Source: Bacillota bacterium
Lineage (GTDB): Bacteria > Bacillota > Dethiobacteria > DTU022
DNA length: 59,435 bases
Assembly: GCA_033549065.1 (NCBI GenBank)
Contig: JAWSUE010000013.1
Coordinates: forward strand, 11,501 to 70,935
Reading direction: 5' to 3'
Part shown: piece by piece, positions 43,498 to 52,700 of the stretch
How the letters are laid out: each line of letters opens with the position of its first letter
Numbering within the stretch: position 1 is the stretch's first letter
The notes under the pieces: generated by a model
What the model saw: the letters and a program-made list of their open reading frames with translations, nothing else
Database searches by the model: none
What the model was told of the DNA's origin: nothing
Made by a program: the position numbers and the translations under genes

Positions 43498-45174
43498 ATG
43501 GAAAAAATTTGGCTTGAGCATTATGAACCAGGAGTTCCCCACAGTATTGACTACCCCAAATCTTCCGTTTACCAACTTTTTCAGGAATCAGTAAAAAAAT
43601 ATAAAGGCCAACCGGCTGTTCATTTTATGGGCCGTGAACTGACCTATGGAGAACTATCTGCCCAGGTTGACGCATTAGCTTCTGCTTTGGCAGAGATGGG
43701 AGTAAAAAAGGGCGATCGCGTTGCCATTCATTTGCCCAACAGCACTCAATTTCCGATTGCTTATTTCGCTGCCCTTGCGCTCGGAGCAATTGTCGTCCCC
43801 TGCAACCCGCTCTACGTTGCCAGGGAGATGGAGTACCAGTTAAAAGACTCCGGAGCTGAAACGATTATTACTCTGACCCGATTCTATAAAATGATCAAGG
43901 AAGTCCAGCCGAAGACCAACCTGAAGAATATTATTGTTTCCAATATAAAAGACTATTTCCCGGGATTTTTAAGCTTTTTATATACCGTGGCTAAAGAGAA
44001 AAAAGAAGGAGACAGGGTTGAACTGGCCAAAGAAGATCACTCATTTACCGATCTGATTAATAAAAATGCCGGAAAAGTTCCTCCAGTCGCAGAAGTGAAA
44101 CCCGAGGATCGTATGCTCTTTCTCTATACCGGTGGAACAACAGGAGTCTCGAAGGGTGCCGTCCTTCAGCACAGAAACCTCGTCGCTAACATGTACCAGG
44201 TTAAAGCCTGGTGCACGGACTTTCAGGATGGAAAAGAAGTCGTCCTCGGCGTGCTGCCTTTCTTCCACAGTTACGGGTTGACCACTATCCTGAACCTGGG
44301 AATGTTGAGCGGGGCCAAACTGGTCCTTCTGCCTCGCTTTGTTCTGGAAGATGTCCTGAAGACTATCGATAAGCAGAAACCGACCCTCTTTCCCGGGGTT
44401 CCAACCATTTACGTGGCGATCAATAACGCGCCAAATCTTGACAAATACGACATAAAATCAATCCGGGTCTGCATCAGCGGCGCTGCACCCCTGCCGGTCG
44501 AAGTCCAGCAGCAGTTTGAAAAGATTACCGGCGGCAGGCTGGTTGAAGGTTACGGTCTCTCAGAAACATCACCGGTAACCCATGCCAACCCGGTTTACGG
44601 CAAGAGAAAACCGGGCAGTATCGGTTTACCCATGCCCGACACGGAGTTTAAAATTGTCGACGTGGAAACCGGTGAGAAAGAACTGCCCATCGGTGAAATA
44701 GGTGAAATATGTTTACGCGGACCACAGGTAATGGAAGGCTATCTGAATATGCCGGAGGAAAATAAGCAGGCGATCAGGGATGGCTGGTTCTATACCGGTG
44801 ATATCGCAAAAGCCGATGAGGAAGGCTATGCATATATCGTCGATCGCAAGAAGGATATGGTCATCGCCGGAGGGTTCAACATTTATCCCCGGGACGTTGA
44901 AGAGGTCCTTTATACTCATCCAAAAATTATGGAAGCTGCAGTTGCCGGAATTAACGACCCCTATCGCGGGGAAACAATAAAAGCTTACGTGGTCTGCAAG
45001 GAAGGTGTGGAGATGACCGAGCAGGAAGTTTTTGATCACTGCAAAGAACACCTCGCACCCTACAAAGTGCCGAAACTGGTAGAATTCAGATCTGAACTTC
45101 CGAAAACCATGATCGGCAAAGTCCTGCGCCGGATGCTGCGCGAGGAAGAAGAAAAGAAACACCAGGCCGATTAA
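43498..45174 (+). CDS. Long-chain fatty acid-CoA ligase (FadD type)
   Basis: A 558-residue acyl-adenylate ligase. All the core motifs are canonical: A3 LFLYTGGTTGVSKGAVL, VLPFFHSYGLT, A5 GYGLSETSPVTH, A7 GWFYTGDIA, A8 YIVDRKKDMVIAGGFNIYPRDVEE, and the catalytic lysine in LPKTMIGKVLRR. The start is ATG 43498, nine bases after AAAGGAGGAG; a GTG at 43465 is in frame but lacks a site. It stands next to the symporter locus and before the cNMP/CBS protein, separated from the latter by a terminator. Confidence 0.93.
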   Translation: MEKIWLEHYEPGVPHSIDYPKSSVYQLFQESVKKYKGQPAVHFMGRELTYGELSAQVDALASALAEMGVKKGDRVAIHLPNSTQFPIAYFAALALGAIVVPCNPLYVAREMEYQLKDSGAETIITLTRFYKMIKEVQPKTNLKNIIVSNIKDYFPGFLSFLYTVAKEKKEGDRVELAKEDHSFTDLINKNAGKVPPVAEVKPEDRMLFLYTGGTTGVSKGAVLQHRNLVANMYQVKAWCTDFQDGKEVVLGVLPFFHSYGLTTILNLGMLSGAKLVLLPRFVLEDVLKTIDKQKPTLFPGVPTIYVAINNAPNLDKYDIKSIRVCISGAAPLPVEVQQQFEKITGGRLVEGYGLSETSPVTHANPVYGKRKPGSIGLPMPDTEFKIVDVETGEKELPIGEIGEICLRGPQVMEGYLNMPEENKQAIRDGWFYTGDIAKADEEGYAYIVDRKKDMVIAGGFNIYPRDVEEVLYTHPKIMEAAVAGINDPYRGETIKAYVVCKEGVEMTEQEVFDHCKEHLAPYKVPKLVEFRSELPKTMIGKVLRRMLREEEEKKHQAD

Positions 45175-45212
45175 TTTGTAGAACAGATTTATTTAATTTA
45201 ACGCATATCAAT

Positions 45213-45247
45213 GAAGCGGGTTCCCGTCCGGAACCCGCTTCTTCTTG
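45213..45247 (+). terminator. Intrinsic terminator after the acyl-CoA ligase
   Basis: A perfect 12-bp stem GAAGCGGGTTCC / GGAACCCGCTTC with loop CGTCC (45213-45241), then TTCTTG. Confidence 0.88.
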
Positions 45248-45315
45248 CCCCTCAATCTATGCAGGGTTATAATAAATAGCATAAGATTCTTAATATTTTT
45301 TCGGAGTGTTTACCG

Positions 45316-47244
45316 ATGCCGCAAGTCAGGGAAAATACCATTGAAATTACGGAATTCCTGAGCGAAATGCCTCCCTTCAGCTTTCTGGAAGAAAAAGTCC
45401 TGAAAGATGTAGCAGGGGGAGCTAAAACCGCCCATTTCCCTGAAGGAACTTATATATTCCGTGAGGGGGAAAGATCGAAAAAAACGCTCTATATTGTCTA
45501 CCGGGGACAGGCTAAATCCCTTGTTTCAATCGGCGGCGATGAAACGGTAACGACAGTTAGAAACAGGGGTGATTTCTTCGGAATAACCGTCCTGCTTACC
45601 GACGAACCCTACCCCATATCCATGCTGGCCTCCAAAGATTTAACCTGCCTGTTGATCAGCCGTAAACTGTTTCATGAGGCTTTGAGCAGCAGTGAACGTT
45701 TCGCTGACTACTTTACAAAAATACTGGCTTCCAGGCTTAAGGAACTCTACCAGACCATTACCGATAATTACTTCGAAGGAAGAATTGACAGCGGTCAATC
45801 GTTGAAACGAAAGATTGCTGAAATACTGACTGAAAAAGTTATTACCTGTCTGCCCATGGATACGATAAGTAAAGTGGCCAAAAAAATGGCTGAATATAAT
45901 GTGAGTTCGGTTGTCGTCACTGCCTTTAACGGTAAACCGGTGGGGATAATAACTGAGAAAGACATGGTCAATAAAGTTCTTTCCGCAGATAAACCCGACC
46001 TGGAGCAACGAGCCCACAAAATTATGTCTCATGAATTGATCACTGTCCAACCTAACGATTTCAGTTACCAGGCGCTCTTAATGATGACCAAACATAATAT
46101 CCAGCATGTTGTGGTTACTGATGACAACGACGTCCTGCACGGAATTGTTACTGTAAAAGATTTAATCCGCAACCGCGAAAGCGGGGCTATTTCCATTGTC
46201 CGGCAGATAGAACACCAGGATTCTTTCTCAGGGCTGGCTGCTCTGATAAAAGAAGTGGATCAGGTAGAACAGGCCCTGATAACCGACAGGGCTTTTGCCT
46301 CTGAAATCTGTGCTCTGGTAAATGAACTCTATGATCGGATTATCCGAAAGATGGTGCGCCTGTCAGAATTAGAACTTGAGAGCTCCGGACTGGGGCTTCC
46401 ACCGGTTAAATACTGTTTCATCAACATGGGCAGTGGCGGAAGAAAAGAGCAGTATTCACGAAGCGACCAGGATAACGGGATTATTTATGAAGATTCCACA
46501 GGTGATCTGTCAGTACTTTCAGCAGAATACTTTTTAACTTTGGGGCGATTAATTGTTAAGGGTCTGGAGGAATGTGGTTTTAAACGCTGTGCCGGCGACG
46601 TTATGGCCGAAAATCCGGCCTGGTGCAAACCTCTTTCGGCATGGAAAGCCGATACCCTCGCCTGGGTTGACAAACTTGATCCGAAAGATATACGCAACAT
46701 GACAATATTCCTTGATTACCGCCCGATTACCGGCGATATAAAGCTGTATGAAGATTTAAAAATATTTACAGCCGACCTTTTTAAAAAATCGAGACATGCC
46801 CTGCAATTTCTGGCCGAGGATGACTTAAGACAGCACACTCCGCTCAATCTATTCAGGCAGATAATCACCGGAAAATCAAGCAAAGATCGCAATAAATTGA
46901 ACCTGAAAAATGCCGTAATGGTTCATCTTGTTGACTGCCTGCGAATTTTTGCCCTGCGGGAAGGGATCAACGAAACCAACTCGTTTGAGCGAATTCAGAA
47001 GTTAAAAGAACGGGGAGTTTTTAAAGTTGAAGATGCGGAATATATTGAAGCAGCTTATGAAACACTGATGATGTTTCGCATCCGCAATGCCCTGGAAAAA
47101 GTTAAAGCGGGCAAGCAGCCCGATAATTTAATCAACCTGAAAACACTGAGTAAAAAAGAGATGACTATGCTTAAAGAATCACTGCTGGTTGTTAACCGCC
47201 TTCAATCTTTAACCATGCATGCTTTTCATGCACATAAAGCTTAA
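45316..47244 (+). CDS. Signal protein: cNMP-binding domain + CBS pair + DUF294 nucleotidyltransferase
   Basis: A 642-residue protein. About 15-135 is a cyclic-nucleotide-binding beta roll (FPEGTYIFREGERSKKTLYIVYRG, NRGDFFGITVLL). About 170-290 holds two CBS motifs (VSSVVVTAFNGKPVGIITEKDM, IQHVVVTDDNDVLHGIVTVKDL). About 370-430 is a DUF294 PolB-type nucleotidyltransferase core, GSGGRKEQYSRSDQDNGI, with the GS and D-x-D metal site kept. The rest is the DUF294 C-terminal helical domain. It resembles the PII uridylyltransferase class. The target is unknown; a DEDDh exonuclease gene follows after 20 bp. Confidence 0.92.
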   Translation: MPQVRENTIEITEFLSEMPPFSFLEEKVLKDVAGGAKTAHFPEGTYIFREGERSKKTLYIVYRGQAKSLVSIGGDETVTTVRNRGDFFGITVLLTDEPYPISMLASKDLTCLLISRKLFHEALSSSERFADYFTKILASRLKELYQTITDNYFEGRIDSGQSLKRKIAEILTEKVITCLPMDTISKVAKKMAEYNVSSVVVTAFNGKPVGIITEKDMVNKVLSADKPDLEQRAHKIMSHELITVQPNDFSYQALLMMTKHNIQHVVVTDDNDVLHGIVTVKDLIRNRESGAISIVRQIEHQDSFSGLAALIKEVDQVEQALITDRAFASEICALVNELYDRIIRKMVRLSELELESSGLGLPPVKYCFINMGSGGRKEQYSRSDQDNGIIYEDSTGDLSVLSAEYFLTLGRLIVKGLEECGFKRCAGDVMAENPAWCKPLSAWKADTLAWVDKLDPKDIRNMTIFLDYRPITGDIKLYEDLKIFTADLFKKSRHALQFLAEDDLRQHTPLNLFRQIITGKSSKDRNKLNLKNAVMVHLVDCLRIFALREGINETNSFERIQKLKERGVFKVEDAEYIEAAYETLMMFRIRNALEKVKAGKQPDNLINLKTLSKKEMTMLKESLLVVNRLQSLTMHAFHAHKA

Positions 47245-47264
47245 AGAAAGCAGGAAAACCGGGT

Positions 47265-48086
47265 ATGGACAATAAAACACATTTTGAGCCGGACTATCAA
47301 AAACTGAATCGCCAGGCAAAAAGAACTGCAGTCAACGGAAAGAAATTTATCCCCGATAAAATTTTCGACCGGATCATGCCTGGCAGTAAAAAATCAACTG
47401 TAGTTTCTTACGATACCGCGTTGCTGGAAAACCTTGACAGCCTTATTACTTTTATCAAAAGCAAAATTGATTGGGACCAGGAGCTGCAGGGAGGAACTTA
47501 TGTTGTTTTTGACACCGAGACAACCGGACTATATCCCTACCGCGGAGATGAGATCATATCGATTGGCGCTGTAATTGTTGAAAAGGAACAGGTTATCAGC
47601 CAGCCTGCTTTCTATCGTCTGGTTAACCCGGGCAGGTCCATTCCAGCCCAGATTACAAAGCTGACCGGAATAGACAATGAAATGGTCAATGATCAGCCCT
47701 ATGCGATTGAGGTAATAAAAGATTTTCTGGAATTTTGCGGCCCGCGGGTTCTTGTTGCCCATAATGCTCCATTTGATCTTGCTTTCCTGAACAGGCAGAT
47801 TGGCGAAGTAATCGGCAGGAGGGTGGTTAATCCCGTCATCGATACCGTTCTCCTCACTTCGGCGCTTTTTTATGCGCTGGGAGATTACTCTCTGGAAAAT
47901 GTGGCCAGGAATTTTAAGCTGGATCTGGAAGGTCGGCATCATGCATTAAGTGATGCCCGTATAGCTGCTTCACTCTTTATTAAACTGTTACCGACTTTAA
48001 AAGAAAATGGAGTAACCAGGTTACCCCATCTTGCTTCACTCTTCTCCGATATGGATTTGACCAGGGGTTATCCCCTGATCTTTTAA
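47265..48086 (+). CDS. DEDDh 3'-5' exonuclease (DnaQ-like)
   Basis: A 273-residue protein. After a 75-residue N-terminal extension it has ExoI YVVFDTETTGLYPYRGDEI, ExoII VAHNAPFDLAFLNRQIG and ExoIII HHALSDARIAASL, so all four acidic ligands and the His are present. Such genes often follow DUF294 cNMP/CBS proteins near acetate-uptake and acyl-CoA synthetase genes. A role in DNA replication is therefore not assumed; small RNA or nucleotide turnover is possible. A terminator hairpin lies in its last codons (48062). Confidence 0.9.
   Translation: MDNKTHFEPDYQKLNRQAKRTAVNGKKFIPDKIFDRIMPGSKKSTVVSYDTALLENLDSLITFIKSKIDWDQELQGGTYVVFDTETTGLYPYRGDEIISIGAVIVEKEQVISQPAFYRLVNPGRSIPAQITKLTGIDNEMVNDQPYAIEVIKDFLEFCGPRVLVAHNAPFDLAFLNRQIGEVIGRRVVNPVIDTVLLTSALFYALGDYSLENVARNFKLDLEGRHHALSDARIAASLFIKLLPTLKENGVTRLPHLASLFSDMDLTRGYPLIF
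48062..48084 (+). terminator. Terminator hairpin embedded in the exonuclease 3' end
   Basis: Stem CAGGGG (48062-48067) / CCCCTG (48072-48077), loop TTAT, then ATCTTTT. It overlaps the last coding bases and the stop codon, and the convergent argH ends 15 bp later. Confidence 0.65.
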
Positions 48087-48101
48087 CCCTTTAATATTTT
48101 A

Positions 48102-49478
48102 TCAACCCCGCAGTTTCTCATAAGCCAATTCAAGCTGTTTCTTTACCGCTTCAGGAGCAGTCCCGCCCCGGCTTTTCCGGGCTTCGACTACCCGTTTGGG
48201 ATCGAGCAGGTGCGAAATATCACCGGTAAGCGATGGGTGGAATTTTTTTCGTTCATCAGATGAAAGATCTTTTAAGCGGATATCCCTGCTTCTGCAGTAA
48301 GCAATCATTTGTCCCACCAGGTGGTGGGCATCCCTGAAGGCGACCCCCCGGGTGACCAGATAATCTGCCAGGTCCGTGGCGCATAGATAATCGTCGTCGA
48401 CTGCATATTCCAGGTTTTTATGATTGATACTCATGGTCTGCAGCATTTCTCCAAAGAGCGGTAAGATCTCTTTCAGATTATCAATAGTATCAAACAGGCC
48501 TTCCTTATCTTCCTGCATATCCTTGTTGTAAGCCAGAGGCAAACCTTTCATCATGGTCAGTATGGATAGAAGAGAACCGTAAAAACGACCGGCCTTGCCC
48601 CTTATTAATTCTGCCACATCAGGATTTTTCTTCTGGGGCATCATGCTGCTGCCCGTTGTGTAGGCATCATCAAGCTCGATAAAGGAAAATTCCGTTGAAG
48701 ACCAAAGGATCAACTCTTCACAAAACCGGCTCAAATGCATGATCAGGATCGAGGCAAATGATAAAAATTCAATGATATAATCCCGATCACTGACAGCATC
48801 GATACTGTTTTCATATAATTCCCGGAAACCGAGGCTACTGGCTACCATTGCCCGGTCGATATCAAAACCGGTACCGGAAAGGGCCCCGGCTCCCAGGGGC
48901 ATCAGATCTGTCCTTTTTTTAACTCCCTGCAGCCTCTCCCGGTCTCTCTGGAACATCCAAAAATAGGCCAGCAGGTGATGTGCCAATAGCAGTGGTTGAG
49001 CCCGCTGAAGGTGTGTATACCCGGGTATAAGCACTTCTTCATACTTTTCGGCAAGATTAAGCATGGTTTCCTGAAGCTGATACAGCTGATTTTCGATTTT
49101 TCCAATTTCATCCCTGACATAGAGGTGCATATCCAGGGCAACCTGGTCATTGCGGCTGCGGGCGGTGTGCAGTTTTCCTCCGACCGCACCGATCTTATCG
49201 GTAAGCCTCTTTTCAATATTCATATGAATATCTTCAAATTCCAGTGCATAGGGGAAACTGCCTTCTTCGATTTCTTCTTGAATTTCTCCCAGGCCTTTGA
49301 TGATCAGGTCGCGCTCTTCCCGGGTGATAATTTCCCTTGTTTCAAGCATTTGTACATGGACAATACTGCCCGATATGTCGTAAAGGGCAAGACGCTGATC
49401 AAAGGGCAGTGATGCCGTAAAACGGAGCACTGAATCAGCAGTATTTTTTAAAAACCTTCCCTGCCATGACTTTTTCAG
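48102..49478 (-). CDS. argH: Argininosuccinate lyase ArgH, apparent CTG start
   Basis: Cleaves argininosuccinate to arginine and fumarate. It has the signature GSSMMPQKKNPD, HTARSRNDQVALDMHL and GYTHLQRAQPL. The highly conserved N-terminus (K-L-W-G-G-R-F in relatives) is encoded upstream of the first GTG (49430) as SWQGRFLKNTADS. The frame reaches back to a CTG at 49478 with no ATG, GTG or TTG on the way. That CTG overlaps the argG stop as CTGA and has GGGAGG ten bases upstream. I use it as the start (458 residues, normal length). Confidence 0.93.
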   Translation of the reverse strand: MKKSWQGRFLKNTADSVLRFTASLPFDQRLALYDISGSIVHVQMLETREIITREERDLIIKGLGEIQEEIEEGSFPYALEFEDIHMNIEKRLTDKIGAVGGKLHTARSRNDQVALDMHLYVRDEIGKIENQLYQLQETMLNLAEKYEEVLIPGYTHLQRAQPLLLAHHLLAYFWMFQRDRERLQGVKKRTDLMPLGAGALSGTGFDIDRAMVASSLGFRELYENSIDAVSDRDYIIEFLSFASILIMHLSRFCEELILWSSTEFSFIELDDAYTTGSSMMPQKKNPDVAELIRGKAGRFYGSLLSILTMMKGLPLAYNKDMQEDKEGLFDTIDNLKEILPLFGEMLQTMSINHKNLEYAVDDDYLCATDLADYLVTRGVAFRDAHHLVGQMIAYCRSRDIRLKDLSSDERKKFHPSLTGDISHLLDPKRVVEARKSRGGTAPEAVKKQLELAYEKLRG

Positions 49479-50710
49479 CTTCCCGCTACCTCCCTGAGCT
49501 CTTTTTTCTTCTTCTGATCCATCATTCCCTTTATGGTCAGCGGTAAACCATAAAGATTGATAAAGCCCTGGGCATCTTTCTGTTCAAAAAGTGTATCGGC
49601 TTCGAAGGTTGCCATCGCCGGATGATAGAGAGTATGTTCAGACTCCCTTCCGGTTACTTCTATGTTCCCCTTGTAAAGCCTGAGACCGACCGATCCGGTA
49701 ACCGGTTCCTGCGTTTTTTGAATAAACCCATCCAGCGCTTCACGCAGCGGGGTAAACCAGAGACCGTAATAAATCATCTCTGCATACTTCAGGGCAATAA
49801 CTTCCTTGTAATGATATGTTTCACGGTCCAGGGTATACTGTTCAAGTTCCCGGTGGGCAAAAGAGAGCAGTGTGCCTCCCGGTGTTTCGTAAATGCCCCG
49901 GGATTTCATGCCGAGCAGGCGGTTTTCAACCATATCAATCCGGCCAATACCGTGTTTTCCGCCGATCCGGTTCAACTCTTCTATCAATTTAACAGGAGGT
50001 AGTTTATGACCGTTCACGCTAACAGGAATACCCTGTTCAAAGCTGATCACCAGATCTTCAGGTTCATCCGGTGCATCTTTCGGTGCAACTGTCAAACAGA
50101 ACATATCGCTTTCAGGCTCAACAGCCGGATCTTCCAATATTCCGCCTTCAAAGCTGATATGCCAGATATTGCGATCTATGCTGTACGGCTTTTCAATCGT
50201 TGCTGACACAGGAATACCATGGTTGCACGCATAATTCATGCAGTCACTGCGCGATTCCAGTTCCCATTCACGCCAGGGCGCAATTATTTTCAGGTAAGGA
50301 TTCAGGGCTTTTATGGCAAATTCAAAACGAACCTGATCATTTCCTTTTCCTGTTGCCCCGTGTGCTATTGCTTTGGCGCCAACTTTTTCGGCGATCTCCA
50401 CCAGCCGTTTCCCGATCAGGGGGCGGGCAATAGCAGTCCCCAGCAGGTATTTCCCTTCATAAACCGCTCCCGACTGAACCATGGGGTAAATGTAATCGGT
50501 TACCAGTTCTTCACGGATATCCTCAATAAACAGCTGGGATGCCCCTGTTTTAAGTGCTTTCTCTTCAAGGCTGCCTAAATCATCATCCCCCTGGCCGACA
50601 TTTGCAGTCATCGCTATAATTTCATAATCATAGGTCTCCTGCAGCCATTTGACAATAATAGATGTGTCGAGGCCTCCTGAATAGGCCAGTACTACTTTTT
50701 CTTTCGCCAT
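49475..50710 (-). CDS. argG: Argininosuccinate synthase ArgG
   Basis: Joins citrulline and aspartate with ATP; 411 residues. Motifs are VVLAYSGGLDTSIIVKWL (P-loop), AHGATGKGNDQVRFE, YSIDRNIWHISFEGGILEDP and the C-terminal GLRLYKGNIEVTGRES. The start is ATG 50710 after AAGGAGGAG; a longer in-frame start at 50743 would swallow that site. The leader is a T-box riboswitch. argH follows with overlap. Confidence 0.96.
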   Translation of the reverse strand: MAKEKVVLAYSGGLDTSIIVKWLQETYDYEIIAMTANVGQGDDDLGSLEEKALKTGASQLFIEDIREELVTDYIYPMVQSGAVYEGKYLLGTAIARPLIGKRLVEIAEKVGAKAIAHGATGKGNDQVRFEFAIKALNPYLKIIAPWREWELESRSDCMNYACNHGIPVSATIEKPYSIDRNIWHISFEGGILEDPAVEPESDMFCLTVAPKDAPDEPEDLVISFEQGIPVSVNGHKLPPVKLIEELNRIGGKHGIGRIDMVENRLLGMKSRGIYETPGGTLLSFAHRELEQYTLDRETYHYKEVIALKYAEMIYYGLWFTPLREALDGFIQKTQEPVTGSVGLRLYKGNIEVTGRESEHTLYHPAMATFEADTLFEQKDAQGFINLYGLPLTIKGMMDQKKKKELREVAGS

Positions 50711-50771
50711 TGTAAACTCCTCCTTAATTTCACCGCGTGACACTTATGTTTAAGATTTATAAATATAAAAT

Positions 50772-51032
50772 AAAAAACCCCTCGTCGGTTAAAGGACGAG
50801 GGGTTCGCGGTACCACCTTTATTGATCAACAAAATGGTTGATCCACTTACGCTGTTTTCACGAAAAACAGCCTTGATAACGGTATAAAACCGGATCGGCC
50901 TACACACCGGTAATTCTAACCGGCTTCAACCGTCACCTCCGGGGTGCGCTTCGCCGCCTGTTTCTGGTCCGGACTTCCACCAACTCCGGCTCGCTAGGCC
51001 TCCACAAAACGGATACTCTCCCCATCAACGGA
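50772..51032 (-). promoter_or_regulatory. T-box riboswitch controlling argG-argH
   Basis: Minus-strand leader. Stem I begins with GATGGGGAGAGTA (51014-51026). The T-box bulge sequence AAAGGTGGTACCGCG lies at 50806-50820 and pairs with uncharged tRNA NCCA. It is followed by an 11-bp terminator stem AACCCCTCGTC / GACGAGGGGTT (50776-50805) and a T-run. Gene context predicts tRNA-Arg as the ligand. I could not place the specifier codon with confidence. Confidence 0.93.
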
Positions 51033-51054
51033 TTCATATAACATTGAATGTTAT

Positions 51055-51082
51055 TTTATAACATTCCGGACAGTTATGTCAA
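51055..51082 (-). promoter_or_regulatory. Sigma-A promoter of the argGH T-box leader
   Basis: On the minus strand TTGACA (51082-51077), 16 bases, TATAAA (51060-51055, within TATAAAAT). It lies about 30 bp before the T-box Stem I. Confidence 0.75.
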
Positions 51083-51113
51083 TAGCTGTTTCTGCTATTT
51101 ATGATCGAACCCT

Positions 51114-52655
51114 TTACAGCGGTATATTGCCGTGTTTACGGACCAGCCTCTGTTCACGCTTATGTTCTACCATTTCAAGGCCGCGGATCAGGTATTCACG
51201 GGTCTGGCGGGGGTCGATAACTTCATCGATCCACCCCCTGGCTGCAGCAATATAAGGATTGGCATATTTGTTCTTGTACTGGTCAACCAGTTCATTACGT
51301 TTCTGATTTGCATCTTCAGCCTGATCGATTTCACGCCGGTTGACAATATTAACCGCACCTTCCGGGCCCATCACAGCAATCTCTGCCGAGGGCCAGGCCA
51401 GGCATAGGTCCGCACCCAACGACCGCGAATTCATCGCAATGTATGCCCCACCGTAGGCTTTCCTGAGGATGATCGAGATCTGGGGAACAGTGGCTTCTGA
51501 ATAAGCGTAAAGGACCTTGGCGCCGTGACGGATAACTCCTCCCCATTCCTGTTCAACACCGGGAAGGTAACCGGGAACATCCACAAAAGTAATCAGGGGT
51601 AAATTAAAGCAATCACAGAAGCGGACAAAACGGGCAATTTTATCTGAAGAATTAACATCAAGGCATCCCGCCTTAACCTGGGGCTGGTTGGCAATAATCC
51701 CGACCGGCCTGCCGTTAATCCGGGCAAAGCCGACTACCGCATTCTGGGCATAGCCGGCATGAACTTCCATCAGATCACTGCCATCAACAATTCGTTTGAC
51801 TACTTCGCGAACATCATAAGAGCGGTTTGGGTTATCGGGAATAATCGAAACAAGATCTTCCGCACTTAACTCGGGGAGAAGAGGCTCAACCAGGGGAGGG
51901 TCATCCACGTTATTGGAGGGAAGAAAACTGAGCAGCCTGCGGATCTGGCTGAAGCAGTTCTTTTCATCTTCAGCAAAGAAATGAGCCACCCCGCTGGTCT
52001 GGTTGTGGGTAGCCGCTCCGCCCAGATCTTCGGCCGAAACTTCTTCGCCGGTAACAGCCTTGATAACCTGGGGACCGGTAATAAACATATTCCCCGTACC
52101 ACTGACCATAAATATAAAGTCGGTGATCGCGGGAGAATATACGGCGCCCCCGGCACAGGGACCCATGATAACTGAAAGCTGTGGAATTACTCCGGAGCAA
52201 AGAGTGTTGCGATAGAAGATTGACCCGTATCCATTCAGAGCATATACCCCTTCCTGTATACGAGCCCCACCTGAATCATTGAGGCCGATAACCGGTGTGC
52301 CGTTCTGAGCAGCCAGATCAAGGATACGGCAGATCTTTGATGCATGCACTTCACTGAGCGAACCACCGGCCACAGTAAAATCCTGGGCATAAACATATAC
52401 ACTACGCCCACTTATTGTCCCGTAACCGGTAACAACCCCTTCGCCGGGATTGGGGTAATCGAGGCTGCTGGCATCTTCCAGGCCGGTCTGAGCAAAGGTC
52501 CCCAGCTCAACAAAGCTGTTTTCGTCGAGCAGCAGTTCAAGTCTTTCCCGGGCTGTAAGTTTCCCTTTCCCGTGTTGATCATTAATTCTTTTTTCTCCAC
52601 CACCGGCTGTTGTTAGCCGGCGACGCTCTTCAAGATGCTTTAACTTTTCATCCAA
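51114..52655 (-). CDS. Acyl-CoA carboxyltransferase subunit (methylmalonyl-CoA decarboxylase alpha / propionyl-CoA carboxylase beta type)
   Basis: A 513-residue biotin-dependent carboxyltransferase. It has KLTARERLELLLD near the N-terminus, the N-domain oxyanion LNDSGGARIQEGV, GPCAGGAVYSPAITDF, and the C-domain FVDVPGYLPGVEQE and RKAYGGAYIAM. With the mutase and epimerase genes it would interconvert propionyl-CoA and (S)-methylmalonyl-CoA. A biotin carboxyl carrier and a membrane decarboxylase subunit would also be needed; neither is in the window. Last gene of the operon. Confidence 0.92.
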   Translation of the reverse strand: MDEKLKHLEERRRLTTAGGGEKRINDQHGKGKLTARERLELLLDENSFVELGTFAQTGLEDASSLDYPNPGEGVVTGYGTISGRSVYVYAQDFTVAGGSLSEVHASKICRILDLAAQNGTPVIGLNDSGGARIQEGVYALNGYGSIFYRNTLCSGVIPQLSVIMGPCAGGAVYSPAITDFIFMVSGTGNMFITGPQVIKAVTGEEVSAEDLGGAATHNQTSGVAHFFAEDEKNCFSQIRRLLSFLPSNNVDDPPLVEPLLPELSAEDLVSIIPDNPNRSYDVREVVKRIVDGSDLMEVHAGYAQNAVVGFARINGRPVGIIANQPQVKAGCLDVNSSDKIARFVRFCDCFNLPLITFVDVPGYLPGVEQEWGGVIRHGAKVLYAYSEATVPQISIILRKAYGGAYIAMNSRSLGADLCLAWPSAEIAVMGPEGAVNIVNRREIDQAEDANQKRNELVDQYKNKYANPYIAAARGWIDEVIDPRQTREYLIRGLEMVEHKREQRLVRKHGNIPL

Positions 52656-52700
52656 TTACTTCACCACTTTCTGCAAAAAATTCAAACCCTGCAGCCATGA

